Assembly: GCA_963205255.1 (NCBI GenBank)
Contig: CAUJIK010000054.1
Coordinates: 86,198-150,197 of the forward strand
DNA: 64,000 nucleotides
DNA from: Pseudomonadota bacterium
Lineage (GTDB): Bacteria > Pseudomonadota > Gammaproteobacteria > Steroidobacterales > Steroidobacteraceae
Direction: 5' to 3'
Positions 37,852 to 48,819 of this stretch are shown here, in pieces (positions within the stretch are counted from its first letter, which is position 1; each line of letters starts with the position of its first letter). The position numbers were made by a program, and so were the translations under genes. Below the pieces are notes generated by a model. That model made no database searches, was not told the origin of the DNA, and worked only from the letters and a program-made list of their open reading frames with translations.

Positions 37852-39126
37852 TCAGTCGATCAGCGCCTGCATCACCGCCGTCTCGAATTCTTCCGAGCGT
37901 CCCTGGGCGGGCGTCTGCACCATGAGGATGGCGGTGAGCTTCTTCGCCGGATCCACCCAGAAGTGCGTGCCGTAGGCGCCGGCCCAGCCGAAACTGCCGT
38001 TGGAGATCAGTGTGCGCCGCGCGGCACGGTCGGTTACGGAGCGCACGGCAAGCCCGAAGCCTTCGCCGGCTGGTCGGCCAGCCAGCGTGTCGGCAAGAAT
38101 GCTGGAACCCATGAGTTGCACGGCGGCGGGGCTCAGGATGCGTACACCGTTGAGCTCACCTCCATTGGCCAGCATCATCGCGAAGCGCGCATACGACTCC
38201 GCGCTGCTCATCAGACCCGCGCCGCCGGAGAAATATGCCGGGCCCGACATCCTGTCGGGATCCGCGGCCGGCGTCAGTACGCCATCGGCCCGCGTGTAGT
38301 TGGTTACCAGCCGCGCGCGCTGCGCATCGCTGGGCCAGAAGAAGATGTCGCGCATTCCCAGTGGAGCAAACAGGCGCTCGCGCAGGAATTCATCGTAGCT
38401 CACGCCACTGGCGATCTCGACGATGCGCGCCGCGACATCCAGACCGGCGAAGGGGCTGTAGGCCCAGCGCGTGCCGGGCTGGAACTCCAGCGCGGTTTCG
38501 GTGCCGAGGTTGTCCACCCACTTGAGACCGATCTCGTGGCGCTTCTGGTACGAGGCCTGCCCGCCTGAATTGCCGTTGGGGCCACTCATGAGACCGGAGC
38601 TGTGCGTGAGCAGGTCGAGCACCGTGATGCCGCGCTCGGCCGGCACAGTGTAGAAATTCGGCGCGGCGGGCGTTCCTGCCGCAGGCGCGGCGCCCGGCCC
38701 CGCGGCCTGCCGCGCGGGCAGCGCCACGGCCACCTTCATGTCGCGGTAGGACGGCAGGAACTTCGACACCGGATCATCGAGGCGCAGCTTGCCCTCTTCA
38801 ACCAGCATCATGACGGCGACCGCCGTGATGGGTTTGCTCATGGAAGCCACGCGGAAGATGGTGTCCTTCTGCATCGGCTTGCGCGTCGCCACATCCGCGA
38901 CGCCGCGCGCCGACAGATGCACGATGCGCCCATTGCGCGCCACCAGCGCGACGCCTCCGGATATCTCGCCCGCCTCGATCTTGCGATCGATGAACTGGTC
39001 CACGCGCTGCAGGCGACTGGCAGAGAATCCTGCCTGCGCGGGCGCCGCGGTCTGTGCGCCGACAACTGCGGTGAAGGAAAGCAACGGAACCGCAACGGCG
39101 GCGGCAAGCATCAGGCGTCGGATCAT
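37852..39126 (-). CDS. Serine hydrolase of the beta-lactamase/penicillin-binding (class C-like) family
   Basis: The 424-residue protein has a signal peptide (LMLAAAVAVPLLSFTAVVGAQ) and the family layout: SGGVALVARNGRIVH, catalytic SxxK at Ser95-Lys98 (ASMSKPI), ILVDxxTHSSGL-like DLLTHSSGLM, and WAYSPFAGLDV at the Tyr motif position. Such secreted EstB/DD-peptidase-like enzymes usually act on esters, peptides or peptidoglycan; beta-lactam resistance should not be assumed. It is convergent with rimO. Confidence 0.9.
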   Translation of the reverse strand: MIRRLMLAAAVAVPLLSFTAVVGAQTAAPAQAGFSASRLQRVDQFIDRKIEAGEISGGVALVARNGRIVHLSARGVADVATRKPMQKDTIFRVASMSKPITAVAVMMLVEEGKLRLDDPVSKFLPSYRDMKVAVALPARQAAGPGAAPAAGTPAAPNFYTVPAERGITVLDLLTHSSGLMSGPNGNSGGQASYQKRHEIGLKWVDNLGTETALEFQPGTRWAYSPFAGLDVAARIVEIASGVSYDEFLRERLFAPLGMRDIFFWPSDAQRARLVTNYTRADGVLTPAADPDRMSGPAYFSGGAGLMSSAESYARFAMMLANGGELNGVRILSPAAVQLMGSSILADTLAGRPAGEGFGLAVRSVTDRAARRTLISNGSFGWAGAYGTHFWVDPAKKLTAILMVQTPAQGRSEEFETAVMQALID

Positions 39127-39167
39127 GTTTTCCCCAGGCGGTAGCGATGCGCGAGCGAAGGCAGAGC

Positions 39168-39995
39168 CTACACCAGCGCGGCGAAGCGTGCTTCCAGGCC
39201 GGGCATGTCCGTGATGTCAAGCTCGAAGGTGTTCTCCAGCACGCCGCGCAGATCGACAACGCCTGCAAGCCGACGCTTCTCGATGCGCCCATCGAGACCA
39301 CGGAAGGTGAAATTGCGGTCGCGCAGCGAGTAGCGCCCATCCGGCATGGCGCGCGCCACGGCGAGCCCCGTGACGAAGTGCGAATGCGGATCGCGCGAGA
39401 GCTGGAAATTCGCCGCCTCGAAATCCACCGGCCATTGCGGCTGCAGATTGAAACGGTACAGGGGCAGCCAGCGCATCTCGCCCGTGGCGGCATCCTTGAC
39501 CTGCGCTTCCAGAAGCAGATCCTCGTCCAGAGGCCGCAGCCGGCAGGGTCCATGCGGCGTCTGCTGCGCAAGCCCCGTGTCGAGAGTGAGGATGCCCGTC
39601 GTGGTCAATCCGCCAAACCCGACATCCGCAATGAACCTGCGACCCTCCACGCCAACCTGCAGCAACTGATGTGTACGCGGCGCAAGGCCGGTCTCCTCCC
39701 TTCCCCACAGCACACGCGCCGCCAGATCCACCACCTCGAAGCCCAGCGCACGCAGCGCATTGCCCAGCAGCAGGTTCTGTTCGAAGCACCAGCCGCCGCG
39801 GCGGCGGTCGATGAGCTTCGCCTCCACATCGGCGGGCCTGAGGCTCACCGGCTGGCCGGTAAAGGCCGCGATGTTCTCGAAGGGAATCGACGAAGCATGG
39901 CGCAGCACCAGCTCCTGCAATGTGGGGATATCGGCCCGCGACGACCCCTCGAATCCGATGCGGCGCAGATAGCGGGTGAGTGTGCCGTGATCCAT
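39168..39995 (-). CDS. Arylamine N-acetyltransferase
   Basis: The 275-residue protein has the NAT catalytic triad: Cys70 in RRGGWCFEQN, His109 in PRTHQLL and Asp124 in FIADVGFG. It begins TLTRYLRRIGF and includes SIPFENIAAF, both family hallmarks. NATs move acetyl (or other acyl) groups from CoA to arylamines and hydrazines in the cytosol. It lies 9 bp downstream of the GDT1-like gene on the same strand and is likely co-transcribed. Confidence 0.93.
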   Translation of the reverse strand: MDHGTLTRYLRRIGFEGSSRADIPTLQELVLRHASSIPFENIAAFTGQPVSLRPADVEAKLIDRRRGGWCFEQNLLLGNALRALGFEVVDLAARVLWGREETGLAPRTHQLLQVGVEGRRFIADVGFGGLTTTGILTLDTGLAQQTPHGPCRLRPLDEDLLLEAQVKDAATGEMRWLPLYRFNLQPQWPVDFEAANFQLSRDPHSHFVTGLAVARAMPDGRYSLRDRNFTFRGLDGRIEKRRLAGVVDLRGVLENTFELDITDMPGLEARFAALV

Positions 39996-40004
39996 GCGCG
40001 CTCC

Positions 40005-40589
40005 TCAGGACTGGAAACCGACGCCGAGCAACACCAGCACACCCAGCACCAGAAAGATGGCCGCGGCGATGCCGTGCACCAGCCGCATGGGCAGCTTGCG
40101 CGCGGCCACGTCACCGAGCAACACGGCAGGCACATTGGCCAGCATCATGCCCAGCGTGGTGCCCAGAACCACACTCGCCAGCGAGCTGTACTTCGCGGCC
40201 AGCGCGACCGTCGCGATCTGCGTCTTGTCGCCCATCTCCAGCAGGAAGAATGCCAGCAGCGTGGTGCCGAAGACTCCGAACCGCGGCGTGGACTCTTTCT
40301 CTTCCTCGATCCGGTCGGGAATCATTATCCACACCGCCATCGCGATGAACGACAGCCCGAGGATCCAGCGCATGGCGACCGGCCCCACCAGCGTGGACAC
40401 CCACGCTCCCACAGCACCCGCCATTGCATGGTTCACCAGCGTCGCGACAAGGATGCCGAGGATGATGGGGACGGGTTTGCGGAAACGCGCGGCGAGCACC
40501 AGCGCCAGCAGCTGCGTCTTGTCGCCGATCTCGGCAAGCGCGACAACACCGGTCGACACCAGAAAAGCTTCGAGCATCAGGGAATCCAC
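40005..40589 (-). CDS. GDT1/TMEM165 family cation transporter
   Basis: The 194-residue membrane protein has the two family motifs E-x-G-D-K-T: AEIGDKTQLLALVLAARF in the first half and LEMGDKTQIATVALAAKY in the second, on six predicted helices with an internal charged loop (RIEEEKESTPR). The family moves Mn2+ or Ca2+ across the inner membrane in exchange for protons. I looked for a yybP-ykoY Mn riboswitch upstream; the gap to ilvD is only 49 bp and none is present. Confidence 0.92.
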   Translation of the reverse strand: MDSLMLEAFLVSTGVVALAEIGDKTQLLALVLAARFRKPVPIILGILVATLVNHAMAGAVGAWVSTLVGPVAMRWILGLSFIAMAVWIMIPDRIEEEKESTPRFGVFGTTLLAFFLLEMGDKTQIATVALAAKYSSLASVVLGTTLGMMLANVPAVLLGDVAARKLPMRLVHGIAAAIFLVLGVLVLLGVGFQS

Positions 40590-40638
40590 GTGAAAGACTC
40601 AGGCACGGCCGGAAACCTTGCGGCCAGCGCCTCGAAGT

Positions 40639-42489
40639 TCAGCGCTTCAGCTGCGACACATCACGCACGGCGCCGGTATCAGCCGAGGTGGTCAGCGCGG
40701 CATATGCCTGCAGTGCCGCTGAAACATGACGGCCACGGTTCACCGGCTGCCACGCCTTTTCGCCTCGCGCCTCCATGGCGGCGCGGCGCCGGGCCAGTTC
40801 GGCATCGGAGACGGCCAGATGGATGCGGCGGTTGGGAATGTCGATCTCGATGGCATCGCCATCCTCCACCAGCGCGATGGCGCCGCCCATGGCGGCCTCG
40901 GGCGAGGCATGGCCAATGGAAAGGCCGGAGGTGCCGCCCGAGAAACGCCCGTCGGTGAGCAGCGCGCACTGCTTGCCGAGGCCACGGCTCTTCAGATACG
41001 AGGTGGGATACAGCATCTCCTGCATGCCCGGACCGCCCTTGGGGCCTTCGTAGCGGATCACGACCACATCACCGGCCTGCACCTTCTCGTTCAGGATGCC
41101 GGCCACCGCCGCATCCTGGCTTTCATAGACGCGCGCCTTGCCGGTGAATTTCCAGATCGACTCATCCACGCCGGCGGTCTTCACGATGCAGCCCTTCTCG
41201 GCGATGTTGCCGTAGAGCACTGCAAGGCCACCATCACGGGTGAAGGCATGCGCGACATCGCGGATGATGCCCTTCTCGCGGTCCAGGTCCAGTGCTTCCC
41301 AGCGCCTCGCCTGCGAGAACGCCTGCTGCGTGGGCACGCCGCCCGGAGCCGCCTTGTAGAAAGTGTGGACGGCCTCGTCGGCGGTGGCTTTCACATCCCA
41401 CTTCGCCAGCGCCTCGGCCATGGAAGCGCTGTGCACGGTGCCCACATCAGTGTGCAGCAGGCCACCGCGGGCCAGCTCGCCGAGGATGCTCATGATGCCG
41501 CCCGCGCGATGCACATCCTCGATGTGCACATCGGGCACGGCCGGCGCCACCTTGCAGAGGCACGGCACCTTGCGCGACATGCGGTCGATGTCCGTCATCG
41601 TGAAAGCCACTTCGGCTTCGCGGGCCGCGGCCAGCAGATGCAGCACGGTGTTGGTGGAACCGCCCATGGCCACATCCAGCGCCACGGCATTCTCGAAGGC
41701 CTTGAAGCTCGCGATGCTCCGCGGCAGCACGCTGTAGTCGTCCTTTTCATAGTGCTGCATGGCAAGCTGGACGATGCGTCGGCCGGCCTCGCGGAACAGC
41801 TTCTCGCGATCCGCATGCGTGGCCAGCACGGTGCCGTTGCCGGGCAGCGAAAGACCCAGCGCCTCGGTGAGGCAGTTCATCGAATTGGCGGTGAACATGC
41901 CCGAGCACGAACCGCAGGTGGGGCAGGCCGAGCGCTCGACCGCGGCCACTTCCTCGTCGGTGGTTTCCTTCTCCGCCGCCTTGACCATGGCATCCACCAG
42001 GTCCAGCGCGACGACCTTGCCACCGAGGCGCACCTTGCCGGCCTCCATCGGCCCGCCCGACACGAAGATCACCGGAATATTCAGCCGCAACGCGGCCATC
42101 AGCATGCCCGGCGTGATCTTGTCGCAGTTCGAGATGCACACCAGCGCGTCAGCCGTGTGCGCATTGACCATGTATTCGACGCTGTCGGCGATCAGGTCGC
42201 GCGACGGCAGCGAATAGAGCATGCCGCCATGGCCCATGGCGATGCCGTCATCCACCGCGATGGTGTTGAACTCCTTGGCCACGCCGCCCGCCGCCTCGAT
42301 TTCGCGTGCCACCAGCTGGCCCAGATCCTTCAGGTGCACATGGCCGGGCACGAACTGCGTGAAGCTGTTGGCGATGGCGATGATGGGTTTCTGGAAATCC
42401 GCATCCTTCATGCCTGTGGCGCGCCACAGCGCGCGGGCCCCGGCCATGTTGCGGCCGGCGGTGGAAGTGCGTGAACGGTACTGAGGCAT
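40639..42489 (-). CDS. ilvD: Dihydroxy-acid dehydratase
   Basis: The 616-residue enzyme makes the 2-keto acid precursors of valine and isoleucine. Fe-S and active-site motifs are present: [40 protein letters not shown], and [15 protein letters not shown] with [17 protein letters not shown]. Length is normal for the family. It is 18 bp downstream of glmS on the same strand, an unusual pairing of branched-chain amino acid and amino sugar synthesis that suggests shared transcription. Confidence 0.97.
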   Translation of the reverse strand: MPQYRSRTSTAGRNMAGARALWRATGMKDADFQKPIIAIANSFTQFVPGHVHLKDLGQLVAREIEAAGGVAKEFNTIAVDDGIAMGHGGMLYSLPSRDLIADSVEYMVNAHTADALVCISNCDKITPGMLMAALRLNIPVIFVSGGPMEAGKVRLGGKVVALDLVDAMVKAAEKETTDEEVAAVERSACPTCGSCSGMFTANSMNCLTEALGLSLPGNGTVLATHADREKLFREAGRRIVQLAMQHYEKDDYSVLPRSIASFKAFENAVALDVAMGGSTNTVLHLLAAAREAEVAFTMTDIDRMSRKVPCLCKVAPAVPDVHIEDVHRAGGIMSILGELARGGLLHTDVGTVHSASMAEALAKWDVKATADEAVHTFYKAAPGGVPTQQAFSQARRWEALDLDREKGIIRDVAHAFTRDGGLAVLYGNIAEKGCIVKTAGVDESIWKFTGKARVYESQDAAVAGILNEKVQAGDVVVIRYEGPKGGPGMQEMLYPTSYLKSRGLGKQCALLTDGRFSGGTSGLSIGHASPEAAMGGAIALVEDGDAIEIDIPNRRIHLAVSDAELARRRAAMEARGEKAWQPVNRGRHVSAALQAYAALTTSADTGAVRDVSQLKR

Positions 42490-42507
42490 GATCGGCTCCG
42501 GCGCGGA

Positions 42508-44343
42508 CTATTCGACAGTGACACTCTTGGCGAGATTGCGCGGCTGATCCACATCCGTGCCACGCAGGATGGCCACGTGATAAGCCAGCAGCTGCAGCGG
42601 CACCGTGTACACCACGGGCGCCTGGAAATAACTGACATGGCGCGGCAGATGGATCACGTGCACGCCATCGCTGGGCTCGATGCCCGAATCCGGATCGGCG
42701 AACACATAGAGTTCGCCGCCACGCGCGCGCACCTCCATGAGATTGGACTTGAGCTTCTCCAGCAGATCGTTGTTGGGCGCCACGGCGATCACCGGCATGT
42801 CCGCGTCCACCAGCGCCAGCGGGCCGTGCTTGAGCTCGCCCGCGGCATAGGCCTCCGCGTGGATGTAGGAGATCTCCTTGAGCTTCAGCGCGCCCTCGAG
42901 CGCGATCGGGTATAGCGCGCCACGGCCCAGGAACAGGGCATGGCGCTTGTCGACGAAGCGCGTCGCGAGCTCCCGGATCGCGCCGTCCAGGGCCAGCGTC
43001 TTGTCGATGAGGCCGGGCAGCTCGATGAGCCGCGACACGAGGCCGCGCTCGCGCTCGGCGTCGCCGCCATGGCTCTTCGCCAGCGCCACCACCAGCATGG
43101 CGAGCGCCGCCAGCTGCGTGGTAAAGGCCTTGGTCGACGCCACGCCGATCTCCGGGCCGGCGCGCGTCAGCATCACCAGATCCGACTCGCGCACCAGCGA
43201 GCTCTCCGGCGCATTGCAGATCGCAAGCGTGGCGAGATAGCTGCCCTGCTTGGCGAGCCGCAATGCCGCCAGCGTGTCGGCCGTTTCACCCGACTGCGAG
43301 ATGGTCACGAACAGCGAATTCTTCGGCACCACCGCATTGCGATAGCGGTATTCGCTGGCGATCTCGACGCGGCAGGGAACGCGGCACAGCTGCTCGATGA
43401 AATACTGGGCCACGACGCCGGCGTGATAGCTGGTGCCGCAGGCCACGATGCGCACATATTCAACGCGCGGGAACACCACCACGGCCTTGGGGCCGAAAGC
43501 CGCTTCGAGCAGACGGCCATTGGCGACGCGCTCCTGCAGCGTGTTCGCCACAGCGCGCGCCTGCTCGTAGATTTCCTTGAGCATGAAGTGCGGATACTGG
43601 CCCTTCTCGGCTGCCTCGGCCGACAGCTCGCTCTCCCTGGTCTCGCGAACCACCGTGTTGCCTTCGGCATCGACCACGCGCACCGTCTCGCGGCGCACCT
43701 CGGCAATGTCCCCTTCCTCAAGGAACTGGAAGCGGCGCGTCACCGGCAGCAGGGCCGCGACATCGGAAGCGACGAAGTTCTCCTGCTCACCCAGACCGAT
43801 CACCACCGGGCAGCCCATGCGCGCCAGGATCAGCCGGTCCGGCTCGGCTTCGCTGAGCACCACCAGCGCATAGGCGCCCTCGAGCTCGGCCACCGTGGCG
43901 CGCACGGCCTTGAACAGGTCGCCCAGCGTTCCCATGTGGTAGTGGATGCGGTGCGCGATGACTTCGGTATCCGTCTCCGAAGTGAACTCGTAGCCTTGCT
44001 TGGTCAGTTCGGCACGCAACTCCTCATGATTCTCGATGATGCCGTTGTGCACGATGGCGATCCCATCGCGCGAGACATGCGGATGCGCATTGCGCTCGCT
44101 GGGAACACCGTGGGTGGCCCAGCGGGTATGCGCGATGCCGGTGGCGCCGTGCAGCGGCGCCTCCTGCAGGGCCTCCTGCAGCGCCTTTACCTTGCCGACG
44201 GTACGCGTGCGGGCGACATTGCCGTCACCGTTCACGACCGCCAGGCCAGCGGAGTCGTAGCCGCGGTACTCCAGACGCCGCAGCCCCTCCATCAGCACCG
44301 GAACGACATCCCGACCGGCGACCGCGCCAACGATTCCACACAT
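42508..44343 (-). CDS. glmS: Glutamine-fructose-6-phosphate aminotransferase (isomerizing)
   Basis: The 611-residue enzyme makes glucosamine-6-phosphate for peptidoglycan and LPS. The N-terminal glutaminase begins with the nucleophile Cys2 ([13 protein letters not shown]) and includes HTRWATHG and [12 protein letters not shown]; two SIS domains follow ([32 protein letters not shown]) with a C-terminal [11 protein letters not shown]. It lies 57 bp downstream of glmU, giving the common glmU-glmS order. No glmS ribozyme is seen in that gap. Confidence 0.97.
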   Translation of the reverse strand: MCGIVGAVAGRDVVPVLMEGLRRLEYRGYDSAGLAVVNGDGNVARTRTVGKVKALQEALQEAPLHGATGIAHTRWATHGVPSERNAHPHVSRDGIAIVHNGIIENHEELRAELTKQGYEFTSETDTEVIAHRIHYHMGTLGDLFKAVRATVAELEGAYALVVLSEAEPDRLILARMGCPVVIGLGEQENFVASDVAALLPVTRRFQFLEEGDIAEVRRETVRVVDAEGNTVVRETRESELSAEAAEKGQYPHFMLKEIYEQARAVANTLQERVANGRLLEAAFGPKAVVVFPRVEYVRIVACGTSYHAGVVAQYFIEQLCRVPCRVEIASEYRYRNAVVPKNSLFVTISQSGETADTLAALRLAKQGSYLATLAICNAPESSLVRESDLVMLTRAGPEIGVASTKAFTTQLAALAMLVVALAKSHGGDAERERGLVSRLIELPGLIDKTLALDGAIRELATRFVDKRHALFLGRGALYPIALEGALKLKEISYIHAEAYAAGELKHGPLALVDADMPVIAVAPNNDLLEKLKSNLMEVRARGGELYVFADPDSGIEPSDGVHVIHLPRHVSYFQAPVVYTVPLQLLAYHVAILRGTDVDQPRNLAKSVTVE

Positions 44344-44400
44344 CCGCTTCAGGCTCCTAGAGGGGAGATACCGCTACCGCAAGACGCCTATTGTGCCCGA

Positions 44401-45848
<1,448 letters not shown>

Positions 45849-45852
<4 letters not shown>

Positions 45853-46541
45853 AGGTTTCCGCCCAGTAGCCGGCCAATGCCGAACGTCACACACATTGCA
45901 ACCACGCCCCAGAAGCCCACGCGAACCGCGGCACGCAACGGTGGCGCGTGACCCAGCCTCGCGGCAAGCGCTCCCAGCCCCATCAGCAACAGCAATGCCG
46001 CGCCGAAGATCGTCTGCGTCCAGACCGCGACCGGCACCAGCATCGCCAGCAGCAGCGGCGGGCAGGCGCCGGAGGCAAAAGCCGTCGCCGACGCTGCGGC
46101 CGCCACCAATGGCCGCGCCCGCGACTGCTCGGTGATCCCCAGCTCGTCGCGGGCATGCGCGCTCAGCGCATCGTGCTCCGTGAGCTCACGCGCCACCTGC
46201 GCGGCAAGGCCCGGCGACAATCCCCGGCTCACGTAAATGCCGGTCAGCTCGTTCAGCTCCGCCTCGGGCGATGCGGCATGCTCGGCGCGCTCGCGCGCCA
46301 GGTCCGCCCGCTCGCTGTCGGCCTGGGCGCTCACCGACACGTACTCGCCGGCGGCCATGGACAGCGCCCCGCCCACCAGCCCCGCGGCGCCGCTCATCAG
46401 CACCGCCCCCGGCTCCAGCTGCGCCGCGGACACGCCCAGCATCAGACTGGAAGTGGAGATCAGCCCGTCGTTGGCCCCGAGCACGGCCGCGCGCAACCAT
46501 CCGGTGCGCGCCCCCTGATGGAACTCTCGGTGCCCCTTCAC
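45849..46541 (-). CDS. VIT1/CCC1 family iron/manganese transporter-like protein
   Basis: From GTG 46541 the protein has 230 residues: [24 protein letters not shown] and [29 protein letters not shown] are VIT1-family hallmarks, with about five membrane helices and a central charged, Glu-rich metal-binding stretch. Family members move Fe2+ or Mn2+. It overlaps the DUF3465 gene (GTGA) and glmU (GTGA) by 4 bp each, so the three genes are translationally coupled. The ORF-track start at 46637 lies inside DUF3465 and was rejected. Confidence 0.92.
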
Positions 46542-46984
46542 TGGTAACGCCTGCCCATTCTGTCGATGTATCCGCCGCTGCGCCGCCCCTGGGGGTCGTG
46601 ATGCGTCCAGTGGAGCACACCGCCGCGCTCGTTCCACTCGTATTCGCCGCGCAGACTCAGCCCCTCTCCCTCTCGCAGCCCCTCCAGCCGGGGCGCCAGA
46701 TCGATATTATGCGCCACCAGCACGGTGTGGCTCTCGCTGGTGCGCAATATGAAGCGTTGATGCCGCGATCCGTCGTTATCGTCGGCTAAAATGCGGTCAA
46801 CTTCGCCCTGCACAGTCATCCACTCGCCCCGGGCGCGACGCGCGAAGGCGGCGGCGGCAGGGTCCGGGAGGCGGGCCGATTCCCGCGGAACATCGGGCGC
46901 GACCGGCTCGACACCGCGCTGCTGCCACGCCCAGAAGCCCGCCAGCAGAAGGGCGACGACGGTCGATACGGTTCTCTTGTTCAT
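46538..46984 (-). CDS. DUF3465 domain protein
   Basis: The 148-residue protein has an N-terminal membrane anchor or signal (TVSTVVALLLAGFWAWQQ) and the DUF3465 core: MTVQGEVDRILADDNDGSRHQRFILRT, VLVAHNIDLAPRLEGLREGEGL, LRGEYEWNERGGVLHWTHHDPQGR. Several conserved His residues suggest metal binding or catalysis in the periplasm; no activity is established. It starts the overlapping run DUF3465-VIT1-glmU and is divergent from the dodecin gene. Confidence 0.9.
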   Translation of the reverse strand: MNKRTVSTVVALLLAGFWAWQQRGVEPVAPDVPRESARLPDPAAAAFARRARGEWMTVQGEVDRILADDNDGSRHQRFILRTSESHTVLVAHNIDLAPRLEGLREGEGLSLRGEYEWNERGGVLHWTHHDPQGRRSGGYIDRMGRRYQ

Positions 46985-47062
46985 CGGATGCGAGCCAAAC
47001 TCCCTGATCAGCGGGAATATACTGGCTGTTCATTCGCCACCGCGCGCGACCAGGAGAGAGCA

Positions 47063-47269
47063 ATGACCGTAGCCCGCGTTACCGAAATCAAGTCCAGCAG
47101 CAAGAAAAGCTTCGAGGACGCCATCGAGAATGGCGTGGCCCGCGCCAACAAGACGCTGAAGAACGTCCGCGGCGCCTGGGTGAAGGAAATGGAAGTGGAA
47201 TGTGGTGACAAGGGCAAGATCACCGCGTACCGCGTACTGCTCAAGGTGACCTTCGTCCTGAACGACTGA
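47063..47269 (+). CDS. Dodecin
   Basis: The 68-residue protein (VTEIKSSSKKSFEDAIENGVARANKTLKNVRGAWVKEMEVE) is a dodecin, a small flavin-binding protein that forms hollow dodecamers and stores or buffers FMN/riboflavin. The aromatic residue in GAWVKE stacks on the flavin. ATG 47063 has a strong CAGGAGAG upstream; a TATACT -10 lies at 47028-47033. The longer ORF start at 46988 has no support. Confidence 0.95.
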   Translation: MTVARVTEIKSSSKKSFEDAIENGVARANKTLKNVRGAWVKEMEVECGDKGKITAYRVLLKVTFVLND

Positions 47270-47291
47270 CGCGCCCGGCGGCGGGCGCGTC
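47268..47291. terminator. Hairpin between convergent dodecin and dps genes
   Basis: GACGCGCCCG and CGGGCGCGTC form a perfect 10-bp stem with a 4-base loop, beginning at the dodecin stop codon. It is well placed to terminate both convergent transcripts, though no T run is visible. Confidence 0.55.
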
Positions 47292-47310
47292 GAACCGTAC
47301 CCGCCGTCCC

Positions 47311-47787
47311 TTATGCGTCGAGCAGACTGCGCAGCATCCAGGCCGTCTTTTCGTGCAGCTGGATGCGCTGCGTGAGCAGATCCGCCGACGCCTCGTCGCC
47401 GCCCTTTTCCGCCGCCGGGAACAGGCTGCGCGCGGTGCGCGCCACGGCCTCGTGGCCATCCACCAGCTGCTTGATCATGTCGCGCGCCTTGGGCACGCCC
47501 ACCGGCTCCTTGATGGAGGTGAGCTTGCCGAACTCGCTGTAGGTAGCTGGCGCGAAGTGGCCCAGTGAACGGATGCGCTCGGCGATCAGGTCCGTGGCCT
47601 GCCACAGCTCGTTGTACTGCGTCTCGAACATCAGGTGCAGCGTCTGGAACATCGGGCCGGTGACGTTCCAGTGGAAATTGTGCGTCTTGAGATACAGGGA
47701 ATAGGTATCTGCGAGCAGACGCCCCAGGCCGCCCGCAATCGCCGCGCGGTCTTTCTTGCTGATGCCGATATCGATCTGGATGGACAT
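47311..47787 (-). CDS. dps: Dps family ferritin-like DNA-binding stress protein
   Basis: The 158-residue protein has the Dps core: [32 protein letters not shown], which supplies the ferroxidase His, then [13 protein letters not shown] and [15 protein letters not shown]. Dps forms dodecamers that oxidise and store iron and protect DNA. It lies 20 bp downstream of the aldo/keto reductase gene on the same strand. No Fur or OxyR site was recognised nearby. Confidence 0.93.
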   Translation of the reverse strand: MSIQIDIGISKKDRAAIAGGLGRLLADTYSLYLKTHNFHWNVTGPMFQTLHLMFETQYNELWQATDLIAERIRSLGHFAPATYSEFGKLTSIKEPVGVPKARDMIKQLVDGHEAVARTARSLFPAAEKGGDEASADLLTQRIQLHEKTAWMLRSLLDA

Positions 47788-47807
47788 GATCTACTCCTAA
47801 GGGATAC

Positions 47808-48761
47808 TCAGGACGGCAGTGCGTCCCAGTACTCTTCCATACGCCTGACCTGCGCCGCGTTCGGCACGATGCCACGACCGGCGCTCTGATTATCGCGCAG
47901 ATATTCGGTGGTGGTAGTGCCGGGAATCGCGGCCGTGACGGCCGGATTGGCGATGATGAACTTGAGGAAGAACTGCGCCCAGGTGGTGGCGCCGATCTCG
48001 CTGGCGAAATCCGGCAGCGGCTTGCCCGCCACGCGCGGGAAGAAGCTGCGGCCACGCCCGCCGAAAGGCACGTTGATCAACACCGCGATTCCCTTGTCGC
48101 GCGCCAGCGGCAGGATGCGCTCCGCGGCGCCGCGATTGCCGATGGAGTAATCGATCTGGATGAAATCCAGCTTGTGTTTCTCCATCGCCTCCAGCATCTG
48201 CGGATACTGGCGGTCTTCGGAAGTGGAGCAACCGATGTAGCGGATCTTGCCAGCCTGCTTGTATTCGATGAAATGCGGCATCAGCTCGTCGAACCCGCCG
48301 AAGTTGTGGATCTGCAGCAGATCGATGCGGCTGACCTGCAGGCGCTGGAAGCAATCGTCCAGCACGGCGGCGCCGGTCGAGAAGTCGGCCCTCATGGCCG
48401 TCTTGGTGGCGAGGAAGAACCGGTCGCGGTTGCCCAGCTCCGCGAGCAGCCGGCCGATCACCTCCTCGGAGCTGCCATAGCTGCGCGCGGTATCGATCAC
48501 CTTGCCGCCCTGATCGGGCATGGTCCTCAGCACCTCGCGGATCGCCGCCAGCTCGTCGGGCGCGGTGACGCCGAAGGCGTTGGTGCCGACACCGACCACA
48601 GGGAGGCGTTCACCGGTTGAAGGAATCGCCCGCAGGATCTGCCCATTGGCGGCATCCGCCGCCGCGGCCAGCGACGCGCCCATGGTGGCGGTGACGCCGG
48701 CGGCCACACCGGCCGCCAGCACACCGCGACGGGACATCTGGAACTGGTTCGAATCCTTCAT
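47808..48761 (-). CDS. Tat-exported aldo/keto reductase
   Basis: From ATG 48761 (with GGGGGAGG upstream) the protein has 317 residues. It opens with a twin-Arg signal (MSRRGVLAAGVAAGVTATMG), then an aldo/keto reductase barrel: VIDTARSYGSSEEVIGRLL (catalytic Asp and Tyr), FLATKT with the Lys, LLQIHNFGG, YIGCSTSE, and an NADPH-binding end (AIPGTTTTEYLRDN). An exported NAD(P)-type reductase is odd because the cofactor must be bound before Tat export; the family does include such members. It likely shares a transcript with dps. Confidence 0.9.
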   Translation of the reverse strand: MKDSNQFQMSRRGVLAAGVAAGVTATMGASLAAAADAANGQILRAIPSTGERLPVVGVGTNAFGVTAPDELAAIREVLRTMPDQGGKVIDTARSYGSSEEVIGRLLAELGNRDRFFLATKTAMRADFSTGAAVLDDCFQRLQVSRIDLLQIHNFGGFDELMPHFIEYKQAGKIRYIGCSTSEDRQYPQMLEAMEKHKLDFIQIDYSIGNRGAAERILPLARDKGIAVLINVPFGGRGRSFFPRVAGKPLPDFASEIGATTWAQFFLKFIIANPAVTAAIPGTTTTEYLRDNQSAGRGIVPNAAQVRRMEEYWDALPS

Positions 48762-48819
48762 GCCTCCCCCTTCAAGGATCTGGTATCTGGACTTAGGGTA
48801 CCCCAACTCTTTGTCGACC

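Noticed and set aside
37852-39126. Antibiotic-resistance beta-lactamase
   Set aside because: The SxxK serine hydrolase family is broad; nothing in the sequence or context shows beta-lactam hydrolysis.
40590-40640. Possible yybP-ykoY (Mn) riboswitch before the GDT1-like gene
   Set aside because: The gap to ilvD is only 49 bp and none of the motif blocks is present.
44344-44400. glmS ribozyme
   Set aside because: The 57-bp gap lacks the ribozyme core; such ribozymes are also mainly from Gram-positive bacteria.
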